Source of the DNA: Gossypium raimondii
Taxonomy: Eukaryota > Streptophyta > Magnoliopsida > Malvales > Malvaceae
DNA length: 64,000 nucleotides
NCBI RefSeq assembly: GCF_025698545.1
Contig: NC_068570.1
Span: 54,083,924-54,147,923 of the forward strand
Reading direction: 5' to 3'
Part shown: positions 25,244-36,676 of the stretch, piece by piece
How the letters are laid out: every line of letters starts with the position of its first letter
Numbering within the stretch: position 1 is the first letter of the stretch
Notes under the pieces: model-generated
Database searches by the model: none
Seen by the model: only the letters and a program-made list of their open reading frames with translations
Told to the model about the DNA's origin: nothing
Program-made: the position numbers and the translations under genes

Positions 25244-26440
25244 AACATTTATAACCTTTGTGAAGAACACTGTAACCAAGAAAAACACATTTGGCAGACC
25301 TAGGCTCAAGCTTATTTTTGGTGTATGGACGCAACCAGGGATAGCAGCAACAACCGAAAATTCTCAATGACTTGCAATCAGGGTCACGATGAAAAAGGGC
25401 TTGGTAGGGTGATTTATGGTGTAATTTTGGAGTTGGGAGACGGTTGATAGTGTATACAGCAACAACAAAGGCATGATCCCAAAATTTGGGAGGGACAGAG
25501 GCATGATGTAACAAGGCGCGACCAGTTTCGGTTATATGACGGTGTTTTCTTACATGACCATTTTGTTTAGGGGTATGGGGACAAGAGCTGCGTTGGATTA
25601 TAGCTTCAGAGGCCAAATATTTTTCAAGGGCTTGGAATTCCCCACCCCAATCGGATTGGAACTGCTTAATAGGTAAACCAAAGTATTTCTCAACAATAGC
25701 ACGAAATTGAATGAAGCAATTATAAACATCCGATTTACGACGAAGAAAATAGATCCAAGTATATTTGCTATAATTATCAAAAAACGCCACATAATATAGA
25801 AAACCATCACTAGAAGCAATTGGAGAAGGACCCCACAAATCCGAACAAACTAACTCTAATGGTTGTTTTGCTTCATAAGTAGAATCCGAAAAAGACAATT
25901 TGTGTGATTTACTAACACAGCAAGTTTCACAAAGAGATGAATCATGCTTATTAGAAGCAGACAATTTATTGAAACTAAGAACTTTATTGACAGTGTTTGA
26001 GCAAGCATGGCCTAGTCTAGCATGCCATGTAGACAACGAAACTGAATGACAAGCAGGAGATACTGGATCAGTGGCTAGACGATATAAACCATTCTCGATG
26101 TACCCTCTATGCGGAGTTTGCTTCGTCCGTCGATCCTTAACCACAAAATAATCATGGAAAAATTCAACAGAGACATCATTAGTGAGTGTAAACTGAGGAA
26201 CAGACAATAAATTTAGGTTAGCCTCGGGAACATGAAGAATATTAGACAATTTGAAAGGATGAGAATTAAGAGCTAAGACAGACGAGCCAACACGAGAGAT
26301 ATGTAAGGTTTTACCATTGGTGAGAGTGACTTCATCGGAACCAGTGTACTCAGAATGAATGCCCAGGTTTCCCAATTCAGATATCAAATGATGAGTGGCA
26401 CCGGTATCAATGATCCATGGCTTGGGATTTGTTTGAGGAG
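25244..26440 (-). pseudogene. Copia protease and integrase region
   Basis: The protease site WIIDTGATHHLI lies at about 26420-26385. It is followed by the GAG-pre-integrase zinc region (H...H...C..C near 26020-25910) and the integrase core (ELVCSDLWGPSPIASSDG, then QFQSDWGGEFQ). In the usual QNG-x-x-E-R motif the sequence reads QNGHVRKHRHI: the catalytic Glu is missing. The frame stays open to about 25243, where element sequence ends, so this part of pol decayed little after insertion. Confidence 0.85.
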
Positions 26441-26747
26441 ACGAGCTATAGTTTGCTGAGGGTTTGGGGTAGGACTCGGCATATCTTGGGCTGGGACACT
26501 GACGACTTGTGTGGCCATGTCCTTTGCAATTGTAACATGTTGGATCGTTGGGCGGGGAGGCAGCTCGGCCACGACTGGAATAATTGCCATTGCGCTTACT
26601 GTTACGACCCCGTCCATGATTAGCGGAAGCAGAAGGCTACTGACTGGCAAAGTGGGCAACGGCAGTAGGATGAAGAGGCTCTTGAACAGCTTTCAATTGT
26701 AATTCCTCAGAAAGTAATAAGCCAAACAAATCATCAAAGGATGTTGA

Positions 26748-27290
26748 CTATAGTTTGGCCTCTAGATTGTGAACGAATGGTCGATAATCGGTACCAAGTC
26801 CTCGTAAAATATGATCGACAAGATCGTCTTCAGTAATAGCCGCATTTAGAACCCCGAGTTGATCAAAAATCTGTTTCGCACGATCCATGTATATGACGAT
26901 TGAATCATCGCCACAAGACAAGGCATGAAGAGATCCTTTAAGGGTCCAGATTTGAGCCCGAGATACGGAAGCAAAAGCTTGATGCAGCTTTGTCCAAGCT
27001 GCGAATGCGGTAGTGGCTCCGACTGCCTGAGATAGCACGAACTCAGGCAACGAGCCAAGGATCCAGCTAAGAACCATTTGGTCCTTAAGAAACCACGGCT
27101 CATAGGCCGGGTTAGGAGCATTGTCAACGGTCTTGGGAGGAGCTGCTGTGCCGTCGACATGATGCATGAGTTTTTGGCTATATAAGAGAGGGGTCATTTG
27201 TGTTTTCCACAGGAGGTAATTAGAGGGAGTAAGCTTGATGGTGATTTGATTTGGCATGGAAGGTGGAGAGGAAACAGTCGAATTGGCCAT
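26748..27290 (-). pseudogene. Copia gag
   Basis: The frame starts MANSTVSSPPSMPNQ and contains the UBN2-type gag core (NYLLWKTQMTPLL, then WTKLHQAFASVSRAQIWTL). A stop follows at about 26748. The CCHC knuckle CYNCKGHGHTSRQC lies downstream near 26545-26505 in a frame broken from this one. Confidence 0.85.
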
Positions 27291-27351
27291 GAGGAAAAAA
27301 AAAAGGAGAGGAGGCGGTGATTGAAACCTTTTTACTGGCAGTTTGATACCA

Positions 27352-27539
27352 TGAAAGATAGTGATTTTGGTTTGTAAATTCAGCTCTATTGTATTCGACT
27401 ATTGATAGCAAATATATACAAGATTACATCAGAGTGTTATCTACAGCTATTCACAATTTGAATTTGAATTTTAAGTAGAATAAGATCCTAAAGAATAGGA
27501 GTGATAACAAGTCTAGTTTGACTTGGTTAACTCTCAACA
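27352..27539 (-). repeat. 5' LTR of the truncated copia element
   Basis: 188 bases, TG...CA on the minus strand, immediately followed by the primer-site match. No partner LTR is present at the other end. Confidence 0.8.
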
Positions 27540-27559
27540 TGGATCCCTAAAAAGTAGCT

Positions 27560-28110
27560 TAGATTTTTTGTCCAAGTTTGATCTGGATAAAAATGTTAAA
27601 ACTCAAGCTTGGTCTGGCTTGACCCATATTATTTTTTTAATTTTATTTTTATATAAAAAATTTAAAAATATAATACACCAAATACATTAAAAATATTAAA
27701 ATAAAAGTTTTCTAACAAATTGAAAATGAGTTAAAAAAAGTTTTTATATTTAAACAATACTAAGATAAGTGCAACTTAACAAGCAAATGACTCTAAAATA
27801 GTAGCAAAATTAACAATAAAACAAGTGTTATACAATATCCAAACGTTAACAACAAAATAGTAGTAACATAGTAGTGAAATGGTAGCAAAATAGTGGGAAA
27901 ACAACAGTAAAACATGGAAAAACAGCAAGGCTTTTTTTTTTTGAAAATTTGGGTTGGGTTGGGTTGGGTCTGGGCCAAAAACCTTACCCGAGGCCTATCT
28001 CATTTTCTAAACGGGTCTTTTTTTTTTTTGCCTAAGCCCGTTTTTCGAACCAATTTTTTGCACAAACCCTCTCATTTTTTGGGTTGGCCCAACCCAGCCA
28101 TGAACAACTC
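27560..28110. repeat. Dispersed noncoding repeat, copy 2
   Basis: Very close to the copy at 3236-3760 (for example AGTGTTATACAATATCCAAA is shared) and related to 31680-32215. It has the same GC-richer ends. Confidence 0.6.
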
Positions 28111-29980
28111 TAGTTTGGAGTAAAGTCAGGTAATTCTCGAGAGTGATAGTAGCGAGGCGCTGCTCAAGTGGAGGACATGTTTGTTCATTGGTATGGCGTG
28201 TTAATATGTAGTTATAGCCACAACCAATGGCAAATTCGAAATTTTTTTTAACAAGTTGGAAATTTAATTATAATTTTTCATAGATCCAAAATATAAGTTT
28301 ATTATGCATTAATTTATAATTTCATTGTTTCTAAAGTGATTAAATAACTTTTTTTTCATTTTTAGGGAGGTTAAAGTGGAATTTTATTATATATTAATTT
28401 ATATTTTTTTTATTTATAAGAGGATTGTTTTACAAAATTTTCATTCTTTTAAGGTTAAAGTACAATTTCACTAAAAATATTAATTTATAATTTCTCGATT
28501 TATAAAGAGGCTAAATTGAAAATTTTCAAATATTGGGCCCAAATCCTCTACCTATCCCGACAAATTTGCCTTTGGTTACAATGGCAATGGGAGGTTAAGC
28601 TTGAGCAGGTACCAAGTGAAATCTATATTAAGTCCAAAATTGATCATGCAACCATAACATTAATCTCACCGCCACTACTATTTCTTAATTTATATTAAAT
28701 TAGCAATTTAGACACTCACAATATATAATTTAATTAATTTGGACACTCTTGTTAAAATTGTGAACATAAAACCAAGCTAGATTTTTTATGCCGAGATTTT
28801 AAATATTATTACATTTTACAAAATTTACCATCAATATATTCATTTAATCATACCACCTTGAAATTATTATGAACTTAATCATACACTCGAATAAATATAT
28901 TTGATAGTTAGTAAATTTGGATAGAAAATACAAATAATTGTAATAATTAAATTTTAAGTTAAGAAGTATCAAAATGTTATTTTTAATGAAACTAACTCTC
29001 AAACTTGACCACATATATTTTTACCTTGAGTAATGAAATAACCCTAAGCACACTCTTTTCTTTGTGAGTACAAAGCAAAGAACATTTTATAAAAAAATCA
29101 ATTTTGCTATTACTCCATATACTATGCTTAAATTATAAATTTAGTTATTATATTTTAATTAAGTCAATTTAAATTTTGAAACTTTTGACACGATAAGTAA
29201 CATTTAAATCCATTAGGCTTGTTATAAAAAAAATCCATTAGGCCTAATTTTGTTATTGGTCTCATGATATATGTAAGTTATAGGTTTAATCTATACTTTT
29301 TGAAAATTTAAATTTCAATTCTAATTGAAACGATAGTTGTTAAATCTATTTGTGACATGTTTATGGGTATTATGTGAAAATAACAAATTGACATGATATT
29401 ATACTTGTGATAATCTATTTGTCACATACAATTTTAGAAATAGCAAAATATAACTTAATGAATGTAATGTCTACAATTTGGTTCGTGATTTATGTAAGTT
29501 ATAGGTTTAATCTATACTTTTGAATATCTAAATTTCAATCCCGATTCAAAGGGTAGTCATTAAATCCATTTGTGACATGTTTACAGTATTGTGTGAAAAT
29601 AATAAATTGACATGACATTATACTTGTGATAATCTATTTGTCACATACAATTTTAGAAATAGCAAAATATAACTTAATAATAAATGTAACGTTTACCATT
29701 TGGTTCGTGATTGAAATTTAAAAATTCTAAAACCACATGAATTAATTGACCAAATTAGAATACACTGGGATTAAATATGCAACTTATGCATAGTACAATA
29801 ACCACTAGTAAAAATTCACCAAAAATAAACAAATGAACAATTTTTTGTCTCAACAAAAAACAAGTTAGTTGCTAACAAAGTAGCCCAAACTATTTGCATT
29901 CAATAAAAACAACAATAACATTCACCTTGTAACATTATGAACACATTTTTTAACTCTCAAATTTGGTAATTTTTTTGCAA
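28111..29980. other. Spacer and upstream block of copy D
   Basis: 28260-28690 is repeated at about 32320-32700. From about 29240 it is the family promoter block, part of which is doubled here: two versions of the AACTTAATGAATGTAATGTC region occur, near 29450 and 29670. No gene is seen. Confidence 0.6.
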
Positions 29981-29987
29981 TATAAAT
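29981..29987 (+). promoter_or_regulatory. TATA box of pectate lyase copy D
   Basis: TATAAAT lies 63 bases before the ATG of copy D, in the family position. Confidence 0.55.
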
Positions 29988-30043
29988 CCATCAATAATCT
30001 CTCATTATTCTTCCATCTTCCACTCAAAAAAACGAGTACAAAA

Positions 30044-31200
30044 ATGGCTACAACATTATCATGTTCCTTCACATTAGCCCTTTTCATGGTCATTCTAATG
30101 GCAAGTCCGAGTTCGAGTTTGGCTAATATGAATGTAATTGATAAATGTTGGAGACGGAACCCTCTTTGGCGAAGTCAACGACAACAATTAGCCAAATGCT
30201 CCGTCGGTTTTGTCGGTAAAATGATCAACAACATTGGTAAAGACGTCGTGAAATACAAGGTTATTGATCCTTCCGACGACCCTTTGCCTCCTAAATCAGG
30301 GACCCTTCGTTATGGAACCACAATGATCAAAGCAAAAGTATGGATCACATTCAAAAATAGCATGACCATCACACTCCAAAGACCACTTCTTTTAAGCAGC
30401 TTTACTGCCATTGACGGTCGTGGCATCGATGTCCACATAACTGGCGCTGGATGCCTGTTGGTGTACCAAGCAACCGATATAATCATCCATGGGCTTCGCA
30501 TCCACCATTGCAAGGCCCAACCACCTAGCACTGTGATGGGTCCATACGCGAAGGTGATCCCTTTAGGCCAAATGGATGGAGACGCTATAAGATTGGTCAC
30601 AGCAAGGAAAGTGTGGATCGATCATAACACATTGTATGAGTGCCAAGACGGCCTCCTCGATGTCACTCGCGGTTCCACCAACATCACCGTGTCGAACAAC
30701 TGGTTCAGGAACCAAGACAAAGTTATGCTCCTCGGACACGACGATGGTCATTTGAGAGATAAAAACATGAAGGTCACTGTCATTTTCAACCATTTCGGAC
30801 CTAAGTGCAACCAAAGAATGCCAAGGTAAATAATATTTATGGATCGGTGAGCTCCATGTTTTTTAATGCATATTTACATGAATTATCTGAAGTTTTTATA
30901 TATTAAATTATATTGCAGAGTTCGCCATGGATATGCACACGTAGCGAACAATTTCTACCAAGGGTGGGAACAATACGCCATCGGTGGTAGCATGAGCCCC
31001 AGCATCAAGAGTGAAGCCAATTTTTTCGTTGCTCCGAATGATGTTGGGAACAAAGAGGTTACATGGAGAAAAGGAGAGAAAGGTTTATGGAAATTTTATT
31101 CAGTAGGGGATGTATTTAAAATGGAGCATCTTTCAATAAGCAAACAGGTGTAGGTGGAGCTAAGCCTAACTATAACCAAGAACAAAATTTTAAGGTTGTC
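30044..31200 (+). pseudogene. Pectate lyase copy D (exon 2 broken)
   Basis: Exon 1 (30044-30825, 782 bases) is fully intact and has all active-site motifs, including LLGHDD, and a good signal peptide. Exon 2 starts at 30919. At about 31120 one A is missing from a run of five, shifting the frame to a stop at 31153 after 338 codons. In addition, about 94 bases that in copy B hold the last codons and the stop (5450-5543) are deleted at about 31200. The result would be a lyase lacking its C-terminal 57 or so native residues. The promoter is intact, so it may be transcribed, but the product is probably unstable. Confidence 0.85.
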
Positions 31201-31679
31201 AAAGTGTAGGACTCGAGTTGTGACGTTAACACCCCTCCCACTAAACTGTAACGTAAATACTAAAGCTTTGCTTATATTTTGTTTGATGTAAAAACTGGGT
31301 GAATATTTGTATAAGAGAAAGGGGATATTATTATCATATTGATATTCATATATGTGTATCTGTTTTGTTTTGTAAATAATAAATGAATCTCTGTCTTTTG
31401 GCTTTACAGAAATCCACAAAGAAGTCCTCTTATTTTAATTTGTTAAAACCCAACTATTGTGATTTATGTAAATCCACAAGTTATTTTGAAATCAACCATT
31501 CAAGTTTATATATTTATTACTGATTTTTCGATTATTGGGTTTAGCAAGATTTTGGCATCACATCGGTTCTCCATTTGGAATTGTGGGCAGTGTTTGATGG
31601 ATTGGAAGTGGTTTGGAAGAGAGTTGTACGTGGCCGGGACTAACAAAACTTTAGGTTCGGGCTGTATTCCTAAGAAATA
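31201..31679. other. 3' flank of copy D
   Basis: The 3'-UTR is almost identical to that of copy B (5545-5700) rather than A or C. The later part matches 25020-25238 and continues uninterrupted through the site where copy C's flank carries the copia insertion. Confidence 0.65.
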
Positions 31680-32215
31680 GCTTAGATTTTTTATTCAAGT
31701 TTAGTCCGGATAAAAATGTTAAAACTTGGGTTTGGTCCGGCTTGACCCATATTACTTTTTTAATTTTATTTTTATATAAAAAATATAAAAATATAATACA
31801 CCAAATACATTCAAAATATTAAAATAATTTTTTTCTAACAAATTAAAAATGTGTTTAAAAAATTATTTATACTTAAATAATAATTAGATAAGTGCAACTT
31901 AACAAACAAATGGCTCAAAAATAGTAGCAAAATTAACAATAAAACAAGAGTTATACAATATCTAATCATTAACAACAAAATAGTAGCAACATAATAGTGA
32001 AATGGTAGCAAAACAATAAGAAAATAGCAATAAAACATAGAAAAACAGCAAGTTTTTTTTTTTGAAAATTTGGGTCGGGTTGGGTCTGGGCCAAAAACCT
32101 TACCTGAGGCCTATCCCATTTTCTAAATCGGTCTTGTTTTTTTGCCCAAACCCCTTTTTTGAACCAATACTTTTGCACAAACGCCCTCATTTTTCAGGTT
32201 GGCCCGACCCAACCA
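31680..32215. repeat. Dispersed noncoding repeat, copy 3
   Basis: This is a more diverged member of the repeat also seen at 3236 and 27560, in the same position and orientation behind a pectate lyase gene. Confidence 0.6.
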
Positions 32216-33068
32216 TTAACAACTCAGGGGGGCATGTTTGTTCATTGGTACAACGCGCTAATATGTAGTTACAGGCACAACCAATGGCAAATTCGATAAA
32301 AAATTTAATAAGCTAGAAATTTAATTATAATTTTTCATAGATCCAAAATATAAGTTTATTATGCATTAATTTATAATTTCATCGTTTCTAAAGTGATTAA
32401 ATATTTTTTTTCATTTTTAGGGGGGTTAAAGTGCAATTTTATTATATATATTAATTTATAATTTTTTTATTTATAAGATGATTGTTTTACAAAATTTTCA
32501 TTTTTTGAAGGTTAAAGTACAATTTCACTATATTTATTCATTTATAATTTCTTGATTTATAAAGAGGCGAAATATAAAAATTTTCAAATATTGGGGACCA
32601 AATCCTCTACCTATCCCGACAAATTTGCCTTTAGTTACAATGGCAATGGGAGCTTAAGCTTTGGCAAGTACCAAGTGAAATTTATATTAAGTCCAAAACT
32701 CACATTACATAATTTAATTAATTTGGACACTCCTGTTAAAATTGCAAACATAAATCCAAGCTAGATTTTTTTTTGTGCCAGAAATTTTTAAATATTATTA
32801 CAATTTACAAAAAAAAACCCACATGTGTTTTCTATCTGCAATTTTGATGAGAGTAACCAAATTGATCAAACTATATAATGCGGACACTTAAATTATAAAC
32901 TATTTTTAGTACCAAAAATAAAATAAAAATTTGATAATTGAATAACTATTTATGGAATTTACCCTTATTTATGTAATCTTTTATGTATTTTATAAACTAT
33001 GCAAAGATTTTCTAGCCAAAATTTACCATCAATATATTCATTTAATCATACCACCATAGGTTGAAATT
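32216..33068. other. Spacer behind copy D
   Basis: It matches 28200-28870 with small indels. It ends abruptly at 33069, where a piece of the copy B 3'-UTR starts. No gene is seen. Confidence 0.6.
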
Positions 33069-34440
33069 TACTAAAGCTTTGCTTATATTTTGTTTGATGT
33101 AAAAACAGGGTGAATATTTGTACAAGAGAAAGGGATATTATTATCATATTGATATTCATATATGTGTGTCTCTTTTGTTTTGTAAATAATACAATGAATC
33201 TTTGTCTTTTGACTTTTGAAAATCAACAATGAAGTCCTTTTACTTCAGTTTGTTCAAATTCAATTATTGTGCTTTATGTAAATTGATACCTTAATTTGAT
33301 TGACTAATAGTACTTAATATTGATGTTAAATTGTTGACTTAGATATCAATAAAAATAATTTATATGTAAAGTATTAACAAAAATCAATTATTCAAGTTTA
33401 TATATTTATCACTAATTTTTTGATTATTGGGTTTGGCAAGATTTTTGCATCACATCGGTTCTCCATTTGGAGTTGTGGGCGGTGTTTGATGAATTGGAAG
33501 TGGATTGGAGTAAAGGCAAGTAATTCTCAAAATTTATAGTAGTGAGGCGCTACTTAAGTGGGGATCATGTTTACGATATTTATAGCAGTAAACTTTAACC
33601 AAATATGTACCTGCATTTTCGGATAAGTAGATCTTTGGTGTTTTCCGGCTTTCAACCAAACAATCTTCTCCGTTATTCTCGTACCACTAACTGCTTCGAG
33701 TGTGGGCTTGAACCAATTAAACTAAAACACAGAACTTGAAAAAGTTTTCCTTTTGGTGGTGAAAACAGAAATTCTCTCTTTTTTAATAAAAATTGATAAA
33801 ACCTATATTCTGGAAAAATATATTTAAAAGTTGAGAATAAATTCTCTTTATTTTTTGGTAGAATAACAGTATCTCAAAAATTATCTCTTTGGGATAATGT
33901 ACGTTCTCTCACTATGTTCTTATTTTATCTCATGGTAACCATTACATCTTCCTTCATGAAAAGTGAATAAACCCATAAACAGATTCAGGATCTATTCTGC
34001 TTGGGTCCGATCTTCTAGGAGTCATCCGTTGTACTGCCTACTAATACAAGCTTCTGGGAGTTAGTCACATCTATGTCTCTATTTTGTAGGAATCATTCGC
34101 TTCGATGCTCAAGACAAAACATCTCCCCAATTGGGCTTGATAGATGACATATTATTCTTTCAATCGGTTTGTTCATTTCCTATTAGACTAAGTAATGTTT
34201 AGGTTCATCTACTAATACAAGCTATCTTTTTGTACTACAATCTGACCACGTAATATTGCTTAGTATTAGTTAAACATTGACAACTAATAAGCAACATTTG
34301 TTTCCATTTTGCTTTGCGTGCAAAAACCATGAGAGGACAATTATAAAAATTATATTAATGTAATCAATGAATTTGTTTTATTAACCAATCTGTTCAGAAA
34401 AATTACAATTGTATATTGATAAAAATATTACACTTAAGGC
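33069..34440. repeat. Start of duplicated block 2
   Basis: 33069-33893 repeats 5601-6415, beginning inside the copy B 3'-UTR. 33894-34440 repeats parts of 18573-19447. Missing relative to block 1 are the gypsy element with about 0.9 kb beyond it, and a separate segment of about 300 bases at 33963 (block 1 18655-18956) whose ends share AAGT. Confidence 0.85.
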
Positions 34441-34491
34441 ACCAGAGCCAACAGGTTAATACTAGTTCGGTTCAGTTAACCGTTCGGTTAA

Positions 34492-35934
34492 TCATTTTAG
34501 CACCCCTAATGGCATGTACTCCGAACCATAGGCTAATTCTCGAGCAATAATGGGTTCGCAATTAGGTATAAAGTCGTACCTATGGTTCCAAATATTGATA
34601 TATTGCACATGGAATGTAACCCAATTTTCATCGGTTCTCCCCCGAAAGTCAATATTGTGCAGATCTTTGATGTATAACTTTATCAAATTTTTGCATCTCC
34701 ATCGTAGCATACACTATCAATGGCACCTTTATGTGCCAAATGTTAGGATTCACCCAAAATTTGGACAAGAAGTATGCTTGAATTCTCGGATCGGAGTATG
34801 ACATCCATTCAACTATAATACAATAATAATTTTAATTATATATTTACTATTAATTTCAACATAAACTACGTTAATATTATATAATTGGAAATTTAAAAAT
34901 ACATACATCCACTTTCGATCGTTGATCTAACAGGAGCTATATATCTTGAAGCTCATCTGGTAGTCCCACATAACTCGGCACATGGTTCCACCTATTTAAA
35001 TAATATGTTAATATAATAATTTAAATTTTAAATAATTTTATTATGATAAATATATTATATAATGAATTTTATATTGTCACGAGTGAGAATGTGTAAGGGT
35101 AGTCCACTCAAGGACATAAAAATGACAACCAATATCATGCCCATGATTGCAGTAAGAGCATGCAACCACAAACTTTAATTTTTTGTGGTTGTATCGCCCA
35201 ACACATCTCCTGGCACAATATCACCAACACAACTAACCCCAATTGAGTCGGTCTACTTCTCTAAGTCCTCAAGTTTTAGCAATCACCTTAAATGAACAAG
35301 ATTTCAGATTTATCGGGTATTAGGATACCCCCGATGATCTAAAGGATATACACCCAAGCTTGTTGTTATCTTTCAATTTCACTTGATTCTGCATCGAGCC
35401 AAACAAAATATCTTTTTAACTAATTCATATCTATCTGGACTCCATAAATTATGTTCGGAACCTTCCCAAAAAATTGCTCGCATATATCTTTCCAATCGGC
35501 AGTGACAACTGACCCAGTCACTAGCAGCTCATCCACCAGTAACTCGAGCTGTAACTGCACGTTCTCGAGTGTGATATTTCACTTGCCGCATGGAGGATGA
35601 AATGCGTGTGTCTTGGGTCTCCATTTTTCCACCAATGTGCTTACAAGTGTGGGTCCAATTAACATTCCCTACCCATGCAGGGCCACGTGCAAAAATCTCA
35701 CCTCTCTTAAGTATGGTTCAATTAAAGATGATGGAGGAGCGGATAGATTACGAATATACGTCGCCAAAATCCAATTTTCCGACTAATTATAAAAAAAATA
35801 CAAAATCTTAAATTTCAATATAACAACAAAATAATTAAATTAGATTAGATTAAATATATTAAAAGAATTCTTACCATTTGCAATTGAATGATCGAAATGT
35901 GCTTGCCATCGAAATGAATTAGAGAATTTGCCAT
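34492..35934 (-). pseudogene. Plant mobile domain pseudogene, copy 2
   Basis: Duplicate of 19456-20930. The start reads MANSLIHFDGKHISIIQLQM at 35934, and the 3' part has VTFHVQYINIWNHRYDFIP. It shares the broken middle region, so the gene was already dead before duplication. Eight mismatches occur in about 195 aligned bases between the two copies at their shared 3' edge. Confidence 0.75.
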
Positions 35935-36564
35935 TACTAATTTCAATAAATACGAAAAAAATTGCAATAAAAAATTAATTAAAAAATCGTAATACAAAAT
36001 TAATTAGGCTAATTTTGTTATTGGTCCCATAATATCGTAAGTTATAGGTTTAGTCTTTATTATCAATTTAATCATTTTAGTCTCTATACTTCTTGAATTT
36101 TTAAATTTCAATCTTGATTCAAACAATAGTCGTTATATCTATTTGTGACATGTTTATGAGTATTATGTGAAAATACCAAATTGACATGACATTATACTTG
36201 TGATAATCTATTTTTCACATACAATTTTAGAACTAGCAAAATATAACTTAATAAATGTAATGTCTACCATTTTTGGCTCATGATTGAAAATTTAAAATTC
36301 TAAAATCATAGGGCCTAATTGACCAAATTGGAATACATTCAGTACAGGAATTAAATACGCAACTTATGCATAGTACAATGACGACTAGTAAAATTTAACT
36401 AAAATTAAACAAATGAACTCTTTTTTGTCTCAACAAAAAAAGAAGTTAGTTACTAACAAAGCAACCCAAACTATTTTCATCTGATAATAAAAACAATAGC
36501 ATTCACCTCGTAACATTATGAACAAATTTTTTAACTCTCAAATCTGGCAATTTTTTTGTTGTTG
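35935..36564. other. Upstream block of pectate lyase stub E2
   Basis: Duplicate of 20931-21553, the family promoter block. Nothing coding is seen. Confidence 0.65.
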
Positions 36565-36676
36565 TATAAAACCGTCAATAATCTCTCCTTATTCTTCCAT
36601 CTTCCACTCAAGAAAAGAGTACAACAATGACTACAACTTTATCTTGTTGCTTCACATTGGCCCTTTTCATGATCAT
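36565..36676 (+). pseudogene. Pectate lyase stub E2 (5' end only)
   Basis: TATA box at 36565, ATG at 36627, and the same 17 codons and abrupt junction as E1. It could only produce a short signal-peptide-like product. Confidence 0.85.

Larger units (their letters stand above)
25244..27539 (-). mobile_element. Copia element lacking RT, RNase H and 3' LTR
   Basis: On the minus strand a 5' LTR (27352-27539, starting TGTTGAGAGTTAACC) is followed by a primer-site match TGGTATCA (27344-27351), gag, zinc knuckle, protease and integrase. The element then stops just after the integrase C-terminal FLGYSVLHKGYKCYP. No RT or 3' LTR follows. The 5-base direct repeat TGGAT flanks it at 25239-25243 and 27540-27544. 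The empty site can be read behind copy D (about 31660). Confidence 0.88.
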
